Origin: Humisphaera borealis | Lineage (GTDB): Bacteria; Planctomycetota; Phycisphaerae; Tepidisphaerales; Tepidisphaeraceae | Length of the DNA: 64,000 nucleotides | Reading direction: 5' to 3' | Assembly (NCBI RefSeq): GCF_015169395.1 | Contig: NZ_CP063458.1 | Span: forward strand, 2,170,001 to 2,234,000 | Shown: positions 1-8,280 of the stretch, in pieces | How positions within the stretch are numbered: the stretch's first letter is position 1 | Layout: each line of letters starts with the position of its first letter | Program-made: the position numbers and the translations under genes | Notes under the pieces: generated by a model | Database searches by the model: none | Seen by the model: the letters and a program-made list of their open reading frames with translations, nothing else | What the model was told of the DNA's origin: nothing

Positions 1-975
1 GCCGAGGTTGATCGTCGCCTTATGGCGAATCTCGCGGTAGTCGTCGTCGATCACTTCGCACGCGTACATGTCATACGTGCCGGCGAACACGACGAAGAAC
101 TTCTTCCCATCGGGTGTGATCGCCGTCTCCCACGGGTTGGCGGTCACGTGGGTGCTGACAAAGCTGTCCATCGGGATGCGCTTGCGGCGTTTCTCTTCGG
201 GCTTTGTCGCCGCGTGTGTATCCAGCACCGTGACGTACGGGAAGATCGACCCTTCGCCGTGCGCCCGTTCCGTCGCCGAGCGGATGTGCGGGATGTACGC
301 CTTGTCGCGTGTCGGGTGCAGCACGACCTGCCGCGACAGGTTATCGCTGGAGATTCCGTCCCAACGGTCGGCTACTTTGCCGGTGGCGGTGTCGAGCGAG
401 ATCACGTTCGCCGTGTAGTACTCGGTCACATAGAGCCGAGCGTCGTCGTTCGAGATCGCCAGCCCGCGGACAGACCGGCCGGCGTCCATCGCGCGGGTCT
501 GCTTGAAGGTCGTCACGTCGATTTCAACCACCTGGCCGGGATAGCTGAGCGTGACAAAGACGCGCTTGCCCGCGGCATCGGAGACAACACCGTAGGGCTC
601 GTCGAACACGTCCGTTCGGCCGAGTTCCTTACCCGCATCGGCGTCGAAGAAGACGACGACGTCGTCGGCAAAAGACGCGACCGCAATCTTGTGGCTCTTG
701 CCCAGGAACGCGACGCCTTCGGGCTTATGCCCGACCGGCATCTCGCGGAGCTTCTTCTGCGACTTGAGATCGACAATCGTGACGGTACCGCTGTCGCGAT
801 TCGAGCAGGCCAGCAGCATGCCGTCGGCGGAGATGTCCATCAGGCTCGAAGAGCCGGCGAACGCCGATGGCGTCGCGCCGAGTGTGACGATGATCAGCAA
901 TAGGAGTCCGGCAGCTGTCCGTGACACGGCTTTCCAAGCCGTACGAGGTGCTTGCGACGTAGGCGTTGCGTTCAT
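1..975 (-). CDS. Secreted beta-propeller (YVTN-type) protein, 3' part outside the window
   Basis: The reading frame is open from the ATG at 975 to base 1 (325 codons, no stop), so the C-terminus lies outside the window. An n-region is followed by a hydrophobic stretch (LLLLIIVTLGA) and a cleavage-like PSAFA, which suggests export. The rest has repeated blade motifs: LACSNRDSGTVTIVDL, then a similar VGHKPEGVAFL, then ISNDDARLYVTEYYTANV. These are typical of YVTN/YncE-like propellers. In planctomycetes such proteins often carry a C-terminal cytochrome c part, which cannot be checked here. GAGGGAG lies about 11 nt before the ATG. Residues 9-20 (APRTAWKAVSRT) are encoded by one arm of an inverted repeat, so a GTG at 927 is an alternative start. 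The specific function is unknown. Confidence 0.75.
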   Translation of the reverse strand, partial: MNATPTSQAPRTAWKAVSRTAAGLLLLIIVTLGATPSAFAGSSSLMDISADGMLLACSNRDSGTVTIVDLKSQKKLREMPVGHKPEGVAFLGKSHKIAVASFADDVVVFFDADAGKELGRTDVFDEPYGVVSDAAGKRVFVTLSYPGQVVEIDVTTFKQTRAMDAGRSVRGLAISNDDARLYVTEYYTANVISLDTATGKVADRWDGISSDNLSRQVVLHPTRDKAYIPHIRSATERAHGEGSIFPYVTVLDTHAATKPEEKRRKRIPMDSFVSTHVTANPWETAITPDGKKFFVVFAGTYDMYACEVIDDDYREIRHKATINLG

Positions 976-1082
976 CCTCTGTGACTCCCTCTTGTTCCTC
1001 GTTCACTCTGAGAAGGCGGCTGAGGATTTACAGCCATCGACTCCGGCGCACCTTGCACGGCTTGGGAAGCCGTGTCACGGAC
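917..1082. repeat. Inverted repeat pair, arm 917-951 inside a gene start
   Basis: Arms 917-951 and 1048-1082 (35 nt each) are reverse complements with 3 mismatches. Each arm contains its own mini-palindrome around ACGGCTT...AAGCCGT. The left arm lies in the coding 5' end of the beta-propeller gene and the right arm lies in the intergenic space. The motif (GTGACACGG-CTT-CC-AAG-CC) resembles the 14351-14466 repeat, so both probably belong to one dispersed family. Confidence 0.8.
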
Positions 1083-1116
1083 GCCCGTTCGGCGCAATCC
1101 ACGCCGCCCCGATTCG

Positions 1117-1150
1117 GGAAAAGGCCCGCCCTCGTTTCCGAGAGCGGGCC
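1117..1150 (-). terminator. Intrinsic terminator of the 1227-1787 gene
   Basis: A GC-rich hairpin (arms GGCCCGCCCTCG and CGAGAGCGGGCC, one mismatch) has a TTTC loop. On the minus strand it is followed by TTTT. It lies about 75 bp past the stop of the minus-strand gene. Confidence 0.6.
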
Positions 1151-1226
1151 CAATGACATTCGTCGCACAGACCACGCCGGCAGCGTCTGCTTCGCGATCC
1201 TTCGTGCTACTTCGTGGACAGCATCC

Positions 1227-1787
1227 TTAGTTCAGGATCTTGGCGGTCTCACCGGCGAGCTTCTTGACTTCGCCTTCCGGAAGCTTCGCGGCGGCGTAGG
1301 CCTGGTTGACCGCGATGCGGCTCTTGTTCCACATCATCACGGTGACGGCGGCGTCCTTCGAGATCTGGTACTTCTCGGGGCCGGCAACGCCGTCGAACAC
1401 CGTCAGCGGCACGTTCTTGATGCCCTTGTCCTTGGCGACCGCGAGCAGCTTCTTGGCGCCTTCATCGGCGTTGTCGGTCAGCAGCACGACGAACGCGCAC
1501 ATCTTCTTGTCGCCGTTCTCGCCAACCTTGGTGTCGATCTCCTTGATCAGGGTCGCGACTTCCTCGGTGATCTCACGGGTGAAGATGCATGCCACCGGCT
1601 TGGCGCCGTACTGGCAACGGTAGCACAGGCTCTTGCCGGCGCTGGGACCGGTGATGTCCTTGACGTTGAAAGCCGTGGTCGGCGTGCCGAGCGGCAGGCC
1701 CGACTTGACCTCGGCGGTCTTCTCGGCGGCGAACGCGAAACCAGCCATGGCGATCATGGCGAACATGGGGACGATGAAGCGCTTCAT
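1227..1787 (-). CDS. Secreted thioredoxin-like protein of unknown function
   Basis: A 186-residue protein with an N-terminal signal peptide (MKRFIVPMFAMIAMAGFAFA-AE). The mature part has CYRC at residues 55-58 and another Cys at 67. Alternating hydrophobic strands follow (ACIFTREI, CAFVVLLTD, NVPLTVFD, VTVMMWNKSRI), which fit a thioredoxin/peroxiredoxin-like fold. The CxxC position after the first loop supports a periplasmic redox role (inference). The ATG at 1787 was chosen over an upstream in-frame ATG because GGAGG lies 7 nt before it and the signal peptide starts there. The next gene upstream on the same strand encodes a DsbD-N-like protein, so both may work in thiol chemistry outside the cytoplasm. 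No finer function can be assigned. Confidence 0.75.
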   Translation of the reverse strand: MKRFIVPMFAMIAMAGFAFAAEKTAEVKSGLPLGTPTTAFNVKDITGPSAGKSLCYRCQYGAKPVACIFTREITEEVATLIKEIDTKVGENGDKKMCAFVVLLTDNADEGAKKLLAVAKDKGIKNVPLTVFDGVAGPEKYQISKDAAVTVMMWNKSRIAVNQAYAAAKLPEGEVKKLAGETAKILN

Positions 1788-1943
1788 GCGGACCTCCGGA
1801 CGTGTCTGAGGAGGAGCGGATCGCCCGGCGGCAAACGCCGCCACAAGAGGCCTACCGCTCCACGCGGTCAAAATGTGCTGTCGTGTCATCTGCGACCTGA
1901 ACAACTGGATTTCAGATCGCGAAAGATCAGATCATGGACCAGT

Positions 1944-2846
1944 CTACTTCTTCAGCGAGACGACCACCGGTGCGGCAACGGCAATCCGCTGCCCCGACTC
2001 GGTTGTCCACACCAGGACGCCATCGACTATGCCGCCAGTCAAAGGCGAAGCCTGACGGGGCACTTCTTTGGCATCGAAGACATTAGGCTTGAAGTGTACC
2101 GTCGTCCGGTTGCCGTCGTGTTTGATTTCGATGTTTTCGATCGCGACGGCGGGCGTCGCCACCGGAAACCATTCGACCTTTTCCGGCCGCTGTTTCCAGG
2201 CGATGTTCAGGCGGGCATCGTACTCGCCGCCCGGCATGGCGGGCTGCTCGATCTTCTCCACCGCAGCGGCGGACGGATGATCTCGCCCCACCGTCAGCCG
2301 GCTGGCCCACTTGCCGAACAAATCGCCGTTGGCCGGTTTAGTCGTCGCCGCGGCCGCCAGATTGATGCTCAGCTTGGCACTGCCCTCAATGCAGGTGTCT
2401 TTGCAGGACAGCCATTCGACATCCGCGTCGATCGTCACCGCTCCCGACAGATCGGCATCCTTCGCCACCGAAACCGGCACACGAAGCAGGACTTCGTCTT
2501 CGTAGCCGTAGGTGATCGCACCGTCCATCACGATCTTCGTCGGCGTCGGCCATTGAATCTTGCCGAACGAGAACCCTTTCGGCCCTGTCAGCTTGATGGA
2601 CGTCGGCGTGCCCGTTTCGCCGGGATTGATCCAGTAGGTGTGCCAGTGGGGCGCCATCTTCAACACAACGCCGACATGAAATGCCGAACCGGCCGAGACC
2701 GTTTCGACGTCGGCGAAGAGCGTGGCTTTGACGAGTTCTTTAGGAACCCCCGGGGCACCAAACGCTAATGATCCACATGCAAGAAGCATGGCGCAAGCCA
2801 GGAGAATCGATCGGAAAGCCGGGGATGAAACTGCTGCCATTTGCAT
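1944..2846 (-). CDS. Secreted DsbD N-terminal-domain-like protein (protein-disulfide reductase domain only)
   Basis: A 300-residue protein. The segment KMAPHWHTYWINPGETGTPT and the paired cysteines in WLSCKDTC (about residues 148 and 152) are hallmarks of the alpha domain of DsbD-type thiol:disulfide interchange proteins. In that domain the cysteines pass electrons to periplasmic partners. The eight-helix membrane domain and C-terminal thioredoxin of full DsbD are absent, so this is a stand-alone domain. The N-terminus is hydrophobic. LLAC at residues 21-24 could be a lipobox, otherwise a signal peptidase I site follows. The start at 2846 has GGAG 11 nt upstream; an ATG at 2840 is also possible. 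It lies upstream of, and on the same strand as, the CxxC protein. Confidence 0.75.
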   Translation of the reverse strand: MQMAAVSSPAFRSILLACAMLLACGSLAFGAPGVPKELVKATLFADVETVSAGSAFHVGVVLKMAPHWHTYWINPGETGTPTSIKLTGPKGFSFGKIQWPTPTKIVMDGAITYGYEDEVLLRVPVSVAKDADLSGAVTIDADVEWLSCKDTCIEGSAKLSINLAAAATTKPANGDLFGKWASRLTVGRDHPSAAAVEKIEQPAMPGGEYDARLNIAWKQRPEKVEWFPVATPAVAIENIEIKHDGNRTTVHFKPNVFDAKEVPRQASPLTGGIVDGVLVWTTESGQRIAVAAPVVVSLKK

Positions 2847-3061
2847 TCGTCGTGAGTCTCCTGCGCCTACTAACTGCCGTCGACTGCACAGTATTCCCGA
2901 TCGTGCCCTTGAAATGCTATTGAGTCGCAACGAAGGACCGGGACCTCCGCTACGTCAGGCTACCTCGTGCGTGGAACTATGTTGAAGGGCGGGGATGAAC
3001 CGCACGGTCACGTCGAATCGCAACCGAGGTCAGGCGTGTCAGCACCCACCGTCCAAACGCA

Positions 3062-3094
3062 AACCGCCGCGACCGGTGTAAGGTCGCGGCGGTT
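3062..3094. terminator. Perfect 13-bp hairpin terminator downstream of HU
   Basis: Arms AACCGCCGCGACC (3062-3074) and GGTCGCGGCGGTT (3082-3094) pair perfectly around a 7-nt loop, 33 bp after the HU stop. On the minus strand the right arm is followed by a T-rich TGCGTTT. It would end HU transcription. Confidence 0.7.
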
Positions 3095-3126
3095 CTGCTT
3101 AAAAGCGTTCTGAGATGCCGAAGGAT

Positions 3127-3456
3127 TTACTTAGTGAAATCCTTGAGCGTCTTCAGGGGGCGAATCTTGATCGCCCGGCTGGCCGGCTTGGCCTTGAACA
3201 TTACTTCTTCCTTGGTGAAGGGGTTGATCCCCTTGCGGGCCTTGGTGGCCGGCTTGTTGATCACCTTGATCTTCATCAGTCCGGGGACCGTGAAGATGCC
3301 GGGGCCCTTCTTGCTCACGCCCTTCTTGATCTGCTCGGACAGGCTCTCAAGAACGGCTGCCGCCTGCTTGCGGCTGATGCCCGCGTGCTCCGCGGCCGCG
3401 GCCAGAATTTCGCCCTTCGACGGGCCCTTTGCGGTGGCCTTTGCTGCGTCTGCCAT
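3127..3456 (-). CDS. HU/IHF-family histone-like DNA-binding protein
   Basis: A 109-residue basic protein that should bind and bend DNA as a dimer in the nucleoid. It shows the family pattern: a short Ala/Lys-rich N-terminal extension (MADAAKATAKGPSKG), two helices with KQAAAVLESLSEQIKKGV, and the beta-arm region with GIFTVPGLMKIKVINKPATK. A C-terminal segment ends in Lys-rich KIRPLKTLKDFTK. The arm differs from canonical HU (GRNPxTG becomes KGINPFTKEE), as in many divergent planctomycete HU paralogues. The ATG at 3456 follows AAGGGAG; the longer upstream frame has no such site and non-protein-like composition. The gene is monocistronic with its own terminator. Confidence 0.9.
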   Translation of the reverse strand: MADAAKATAKGPSKGEILAAAAEHAGISRKQAAAVLESLSEQIKKGVSKKGPGIFTVPGLMKIKVINKPATKARKGINPFTKEEVMFKAKPASRAIKIRPLKTLKDFTK

Positions 3457-3737
3457 GCTACTCCCTTGCTTGGATTTACCTCTCACACGAGAAGCGTGCA
3501 CACATCTTTCAGGGCCGCAACACAATACGCAAGTGCTCAAACACGCGAATTTCTCGGGAATTCTGTGGAAAACTTGTCCGAAACCCCCATTTTTCTCGCA
3601 ATTCGGGTCCCTCGGACCCCGCGTCCCCTCTCCGAACCACCCCATTGCACTGGTAGAACCCCCGGAAAACGCCGATATATGAAGCACGTTCCCGCGGATG
3701 TCTCTTCGCAATGATTGCCCTTTGACGGAGCTCACTG

Positions 3738-4916
3738 ATGCACCGCACGCGCTTCGCACGGCTGACCGCACTCGTGGTCCTGATCCTCGCCACACACACC
3801 GCCGTCGCAAAACCACCTGACGAAGCCGACCTCCGCCCGCTGTTCTACCCCGTGCGCAACCAGCTCTTTCGCGGCTCGTGCGCAGTCTTCTCCAGTATCG
3901 CCGCGATGGAGTTTTACGCCGGCGTGCCACGGCTCTCCGAGGCCTACGTCTACTCGCTGATTAAGCAGAACACACTCGACATCGAAGGCGCCAACTTCCT
4001 GGAGATGAAGAAGTTCCTCGACGCCAATCCGCTCGTCAGCGCCGAAGTCTTTCCGTATGAGTTCGTCGGCGTCTTCGGGTTCAACCCCAACAACGCCGAC
4101 GAAGTTCGTGTCGCGCAGGCGTTCAACCGCGTGAAAGGTGAACAGGCCAAGCTGCTCCGCGACCGGGCCATCTTTCAGGCCGCCGACATCAAGGTGTTTA
4201 CGGCCAGCCAGATGTCGTTCGACTGGCTGAAGGAACAGATCGCGTCCGGCGTTCCGGTCGTGCTGGGCATGGGCCTTAACAGCGAACAATGGAAGTACGC
4301 CCCGCGCGGCCGGGTCGATTCGGCGATCGGCCCCAACGCCCAGGGCATCAAAAACATCTGGGCCGACAACGGCAACCACGCCGTGCTCGCCGTCGGCTAC
4401 ACCAAAGACGGTTACGTCATCATCCGCAACTCATGGGGCATCGAATGGGGCGAGCAGGGCTACGGCTACCTGCACTGGGATCACTACGTAAAACATAAGC
4501 TCAAGAGCGGCATGACCATCGGCGGCGTGAAAACCGTCCCCACGATGGACATCGCCGACCGGCCCGACTTCGACATCCGCGCCCAGGGCAAGAAGCTGGA
4601 CGACGGCACCTTCTCGGCCAACCTCAGCTTCGTCCTTAAGAGCAAACACATGCCCGAAGGCGGGATTCGCAAAGTGACGTACTGGGTCTACGCGCCCGAC
4701 GTCGATGTCAACGGCGACCCGCGAACCTTCCCCCCGCCGCTGGCACGGCTCGTCGGCACCGATGCCCTCAACGGCTTTCGCGTACAGGTGACCGACCTGA
4801 AGGTTCACAGCCTGAAGGTGATCGTCGAGATCGAACACCTGCGCGGCGGCATGACGACCGGCTCGCGACCCATCCCCGAGATCATCGCCTGGTCGGCGAC
4901 GCCGATTCTGAAGTAG
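3738..4916 (+). CDS. Secreted papain-like (C1 family) cysteine protease
   Basis: A 392-residue protein with a signal peptide (LTALVVLILATHTAVA). The catalytic elements of family C1 are visible: oxyanion-hole Gln42 and nucleophile Cys48 in NQLFRGSCAVFS, His214 in NHAVLAVGY, and Asn231 in IIRNSWGIEWGEQGYGY. There is almost no propeptide between the signal peptide and the Gln/Cys motif, so the usual inhibitory pro-region is missing. Residues from about 265 form a separate beta-rich C-terminal domain of unknown role. GSCW is replaced by GSCAVF. It diverges from the HU gene, leaving a shared 281-bp control region. Substrate unknown. Confidence 0.88.
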   Translation: MHRTRFARLTALVVLILATHTAVAKPPDEADLRPLFYPVRNQLFRGSCAVFSSIAAMEFYAGVPRLSEAYVYSLIKQNTLDIEGANFLEMKKFLDANPLVSAEVFPYEFVGVFGFNPNNADEVRVAQAFNRVKGEQAKLLRDRAIFQAADIKVFTASQMSFDWLKEQIASGVPVVLGMGLNSEQWKYAPRGRVDSAIGPNAQGIKNIWADNGNHAVLAVGYTKDGYVIIRNSWGIEWGEQGYGYLHWDHYVKHKLKSGMTIGGVKTVPTMDIADRPDFDIRAQGKKLDDGTFSANLSFVLKSKHMPEGGIRKVTYWVYAPDVDVNGDPRTFPPPLARLVGTDALNGFRVQVTDLKVHSLKVIVEIEHLRGGMTTGSRPIPEIIAWSATPILK

Positions 4917-4964
4917 AGGAACGCTGGCCACGGATGAACACGAATAGTCCCGAGTCCGGTGCCA

Positions 4965-5171
4965 AAGAGAACGCGAAGGCGCGAAGACACGAAGCAAACG
5001 CGAAGGGATTCAGCCTGGGATCGAGCGAACTTCGCGAGTTAGCGTCACGGTCACAGGCAAAAACCACTCACCGGCCGATTTCTAACATCCGTGGATGCCC
5101 TTTCAGAAGAGCCAATGGCGCTGAAACCCCCTTCGCGTTTCCTTCGTGTCTTCGCGCCTTCGCGTTCTCTT
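4965..5171. repeat. Long inverted repeat of CGCGAAG-type units (copy A)
   Basis: Arms 4965-5007 and 5129-5171 (43 nt) are reverse complements with one mismatch, around a 121-bp spacer. Each arm is a string of near-heptamer units (GCGAAGG, CGCGAAG, ACACGAAG). It fills most of the 318-bp gap between the protease and aldolase genes; no gene is visible there. Related pairs occur at 6446-6629 and 37211-37334. Confidence 0.85.
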
Positions 5172-5234
5172 CGGGCATCGAACTCGGGCATCGAACTGGG
5201 GCTAATTTATCTGCATCCGGACTGATTCAGTCTC

Positions 5235-6302
5235 TCACGCTACGGTGATCTCTTTGTCCAGATACACGTCCTGAATCGTCTGCAGCAGTTTGGCGCCTTC
5301 GGCGATCGGCCGTTGGAACGCCTTGCGGCCGCTGATGAGGCCCATGCCGCCCGCGCGCTTGTTGATGACCGCCGTTCGCACCGCCTCGGCAAGGTCGGTC
5401 GCGCCTTTGCTCTCGCCGCCGGAGTTGATCAGCGGCGACCGGCCCATGTAGCAGTTGGCGATCTGGTAGCGGGTCAGCTCGATCGGGTGATCGCCGGGCG
5501 TGAGTTTGGCGTAGACGTCCTTGTGAGTCTTGCCGAACTTCAGCGCGTTGTAGCCGCCGTTGTTGGTGGGCAGTTTCTGCTTGATGATGTCGGCTTGGAT
5601 TGTGACGCCAAGGTGGTTGGCCTGCCCGGTCAGGTCGGCGGCGGTGTGGAAGTCCTTATCGGGGGTTTTGAATGCCGAGTTTCGCAGGTAGCACCAGAGG
5701 ACGGTGACCAGCCCCAGTTCGTGCGCCTTCTCGAACGCTGCCGACACTTCCTGGATCTGCCGGGTGCTTTCGTCCGATCCGAAGTAGATGGTCGCCCCGA
5801 TCGCGGTCGCGCCCATGTCGAATGCCTGCTTCACCTGGCCGAACATGATCTGGTCGTAGCGGTTGGGGTAGCTCAGGAACTCGTTGTGGTTCAGCTTCAC
5901 CAGGAACGGGATCTTGTGGGCGTACTTTCGGCTGACCGCCCCGAGGACGCCGAGCGTGCTGGCGACCGCGTTGCAGCCGCCTTCGATCGCGAGTTTGACG
6001 ATATTCTCCGGGTCGAAATAGATCGGGTTGGGCGCGAAGCTGGCGCCGGCGGAATGCTCGATCCCCTGGTCCACCGGCAGGATCGACACATAGCCGGTCC
6101 CGGCGAGTCGACCGGTGTTCAAAATCTGGTGGAAGTTCCGCAACACATTCGGTGTGCGATCGGTTTGCGACACCACGCGATCGATGAAGTCAGGCCCCGG
6201 GAGATGGAGCGTCTCGCGGGGAAAGCCAGTGGCTTTGTAGCTCAGCAGCGCGCTGGCTTCGGGGCCGAGAAGTTCGACGAGGGCAGCGTGATTCGTGCTC
6301 AT
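5235..6302 (-). CDS. fbaB: Class I fructose-bisphosphate aldolase (DhnA/FbaB type)
   Basis: A 355-residue cytosolic enzyme that cleaves fructose 1,6-bisphosphate to dihydroxyacetone phosphate and glyceraldehyde 3-phosphate (glycolysis/gluconeogenesis) through a Schiff base. DhnA-family blocks are clear: [13 protein letters not shown] (73-85), [16 protein letters not shown] (140-155), [16 protein letters not shown], and [15 protein letters not shown]. The last holds the expected Schiff-base lysine, Lys241. [17 protein letters not shown] and [15 protein letters not shown] form the phosphate-binding end of the TIM barrel. Length matches the family. It stands alone between two repeat-filled gaps, so it is probably transcribed by itself. 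Confidence 0.95.
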   Translation of the reverse strand: MSTNHAALVELLGPEASALLSYKATGFPRETLHLPGPDFIDRVVSQTDRTPNVLRNFHQILNTGRLAGTGYVSILPVDQGIEHSAGASFAPNPIYFDPENIVKLAIEGGCNAVASTLGVLGAVSRKYAHKIPFLVKLNHNEFLSYPNRYDQIMFGQVKQAFDMGATAIGATIYFGSDESTRQIQEVSAAFEKAHELGLVTVLWCYLRNSAFKTPDKDFHTAADLTGQANHLGVTIQADIIKQKLPTNNGGYNALKFGKTHKDVYAKLTPGDHPIELTRYQIANCYMGRSPLINSGGESKGATDLAEAVRTAVINKRAGGMGLISGRKAFQRPIAEGAKLLQTIQDVYLDKEITVA

Positions 6303-6445
6303 GTGATGACTCCCTAATGCGGCAAGCAGGCGTTTGCCCGGCGACTACGGGGACAGGATGGAAGCCTGCGCTACGGATCCAGACGCAAAAGAACGGTAAC
6401 CGCGTTCGAGCCGGAAAAGATTAACGCGGCCGAGCCGCTTTCAGA

Positions 6446-6629
6446 ACGAAGAGAGCACGAAGGCGCGAAGGCACGAAGCGGGGAGGAAGGCAATCGATGA
6501 CCGGTGCTTATCAATGGACATTTGGCGCGAGCGGCGATCCCGTGCCACCCTGCAGGAATCAAAACACGCGAATGACCGACCGCGAATCAATTCCTACGCG
6601 ATTCCTTCGCGCCTTCGCGTTCTCTTCGT
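6446..6629. repeat. Long inverted repeat of CGCGAAG-type units (copy B)
   Basis: Arms at 6446-6474 and 6601-6629 are reverse complements with about 4 mismatches in 29 nt. They carry the same GAAGGCGCGAAGG core as copy A. The element lies in the 353-bp gap 6303-6655, where no gene is visible. Confidence 0.75.
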
Positions 6630-6655
6630 CCGCACAGATGCGAGAGCATCTCAAG

Positions 6656-8083
6656 TCATGCCAGGATTCCCTTGATCAGATGTCCGTGCACGTTCGTCAA
6701 CCGCCTCTGGATGCCGTTGTGATAGTACGTCAGCTTTTCGTGATCGATGCCGAGCAGGTGCAGGACGGTGGCGTGGAAGTCGTACCAGGGGGTGGGATTG
6801 ACGACCGACTTGTAACCGATGTCATCCGTCGCGCCGTACGCCAGGCCGTGCTTGAGTCCGGCACCGGCCATCCAGATGCTGAAGCCGTTCTGGTTGTGGT
6901 CGCGGCCCTTGCCGACGACATCGGCCGCCGACTGCGTGAATGGCGTTCGGCCGAATTCGGTGGTGAACAGCACCAGCGTGTCGTCGAGCATGCCACGGGC
7001 TCGCAGGTCCTTCAGCAACGCCGCGACGGGCTGATCAATGCGCAGCGCTTCCTGAGAGTGGTTGGCGACCATGTCTTCATGGCCGTCCCAGTTGCGGCGC
7101 GGACTGCCGAACGTGCCGCCGGAGAAAAGCTGCACAAACCGCACGCCCCGCTCGAGCAGTCGGCGGGCCATCAATGCACCCCGGCCGAAATCGGTGGTCT
7201 CCTTGCGGTTCAGGCCGTACATCTCGCGCGTCGCTTCGGACTCGCCGGCAAGGTCGGTCACCTCCGGGACGGCAAGCTGCATCTTCGCCGCCAGTTCGTA
7301 GCTGCGAATGCGGGCCGATAGTGCATCCCCCCCGCCGGCGGCGACGAGGTGCCGGCCGTTCATGGTCGCCAGCAGGTCGCGCGTCGCCGCATCCGCCCCC
7401 GCCGCCAGTGGACGGGAGGGGAACAGGTCGTCGATCGGCGTGCCGCTGCTGCGCATGACGACGCCTTGGTGTCGCGCCGAAAGAAAACCGTTGCTCCAGT
7501 TGATCGATCCGCCGGCCGGCAGTTCACGGGCGTCGGGGATGACGACATACGACGGCAGGTTGTCCGTTTCGTTGCCCAGGCCGTAGCTTAGCCACGCGCC
7601 CATGGTCGGAAAGCCGTTCAGGCGGAAGCCCGTGTTTTCCTGGAAGGTTGCCGGCGTATGGTTCGATGTCTCGGCGAACATGGAGTTGATCACCGTCAGT
7701 TCATCGGCGCACCGGGCGATGTGCGGGAACAACTCCGAAATCCAAAGTCCGGACTCGCCACGCTGGCGGAACGCCCAGTCGTTCTGGCGGAGCAGGCCGA
7801 CTTTGCCGAAGAAGACGTCCGGCTTTTCGTCCGCCGACAGCGACTTGCCGTGCATCTTTCCCAGCATCGGCTTGTAGTCGAAGGAATCGACCTGGCTCAT
7901 CGCCCCGCAAAGACAGATGTGAATCGCTCGCCGTGCCTTGGGCGCAAAGTGCGGGGCCGAAACGCCACCCGCCACCGGCGCAGCGAGTGCGCCATCTTTC
8001 ATCAGCAACGACGCAACGGCCGCGCTACCGAGACCCTGGCCGACCCAGGACATGAAATCGCGACGGGAGGGGTTGAAGTTCAT
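6656..8083 (-). CDS. DUF1501 family secreted protein (PSD1 partner 1)
   Basis: A 475-residue protein. The N-terminus has a twin-arginine-like SRRDFMSWVGQGLGSAAVASLL, suggesting Tat export. DUF1501 proteins have an alkaline-phosphatase/sulfatase-like fold: CLCGAMSQVDSFDYKP near residue 60, TLVLFTTEFGRTPFTQ near 380, GKGRDHNQNGFSIWMAG, and the C-terminal LLGIDHEKLTYYHNG. The biochemical role of the family is not established. It follows a PSCyt/PSD1 gene on the same strand, a pairing typical of planctomycetes; the two are separated by a repeat of about 170 bp but probably co-transcribed. Confidence 0.9.
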   Translation of the reverse strand: MNFNPSRRDFMSWVGQGLGSAAVASLLMKDGALAAPVAGGVSAPHFAPKARRAIHICLCGAMSQVDSFDYKPMLGKMHGKSLSADEKPDVFFGKVGLLRQNDWAFRQRGESGLWISELFPHIARCADELTVINSMFAETSNHTPATFQENTGFRLNGFPTMGAWLSYGLGNETDNLPSYVVIPDARELPAGGSINWSNGFLSARHQGVVMRSSGTPIDDLFPSRPLAAGADAATRDLLATMNGRHLVAAGGGDALSARIRSYELAAKMQLAVPEVTDLAGESEATREMYGLNRKETTDFGRGALMARRLLERGVRFVQLFSGGTFGSPRRNWDGHEDMVANHSQEALRIDQPVAALLKDLRARGMLDDTLVLFTTEFGRTPFTQSAADVVGKGRDHNQNGFSIWMAGAGLKHGLAYGATDDIGYKSVVNPTPWYDFHATVLHLLGIDHEKLTYYHNGIQRRLTNVHGHLIKGILA

Positions 8084-8102
8084 GGCGTTACTCTCGGTAT
8101 CC

Positions 8103-8275
8103 CCTCTCCCCCGTACTCGGGAGAGAGGGCCAGGGTGAGGGGCCGGACGTCAGGCTTCGTGATTCGCAAAGGAAAACTGCTCCACCGCGAAGCCGTGCAA
8201 TCCTCTCAGGCGAGGCACGTCGTCTCACGTTCGGCCCCTCACCCCAACCCTTTCCCCTGAGTACAGGGGAGAGGG
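8103..8275. repeat. Inverted pair of CCTCTCCC hairpins with TACT/AGTA loops
   Basis: Hairpin 8103-8128 (stem CCTCTCCCCCG / CGGGAGAGAGG, loop TACT, one mismatch) and hairpin 8248-8275 (12-bp stem, loop AGTA, one G-T pair) are in opposite orientation. Their flanks (GGGTGAGGGGCCG and its complement) also pair. It lies between the PSD1 gene and its DUF1501 partner. Confidence 0.85.
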
Positions 8276-8280
8276 AGTCG

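Noticed and set aside
22-903. Long plus-strand ORF of 293 residues
   Set aside because: Arg/Val/Asp-rich composition typical of the antisense frame of a GC-rich gene. The minus strand gives a coherent propeller protein with a signal peptide.
966-2768. 600-residue plus-strand ORF
   Set aside because: It is the shadow of the CxxC and DsbD-N-like genes on the minus strand, and no family feature is visible.
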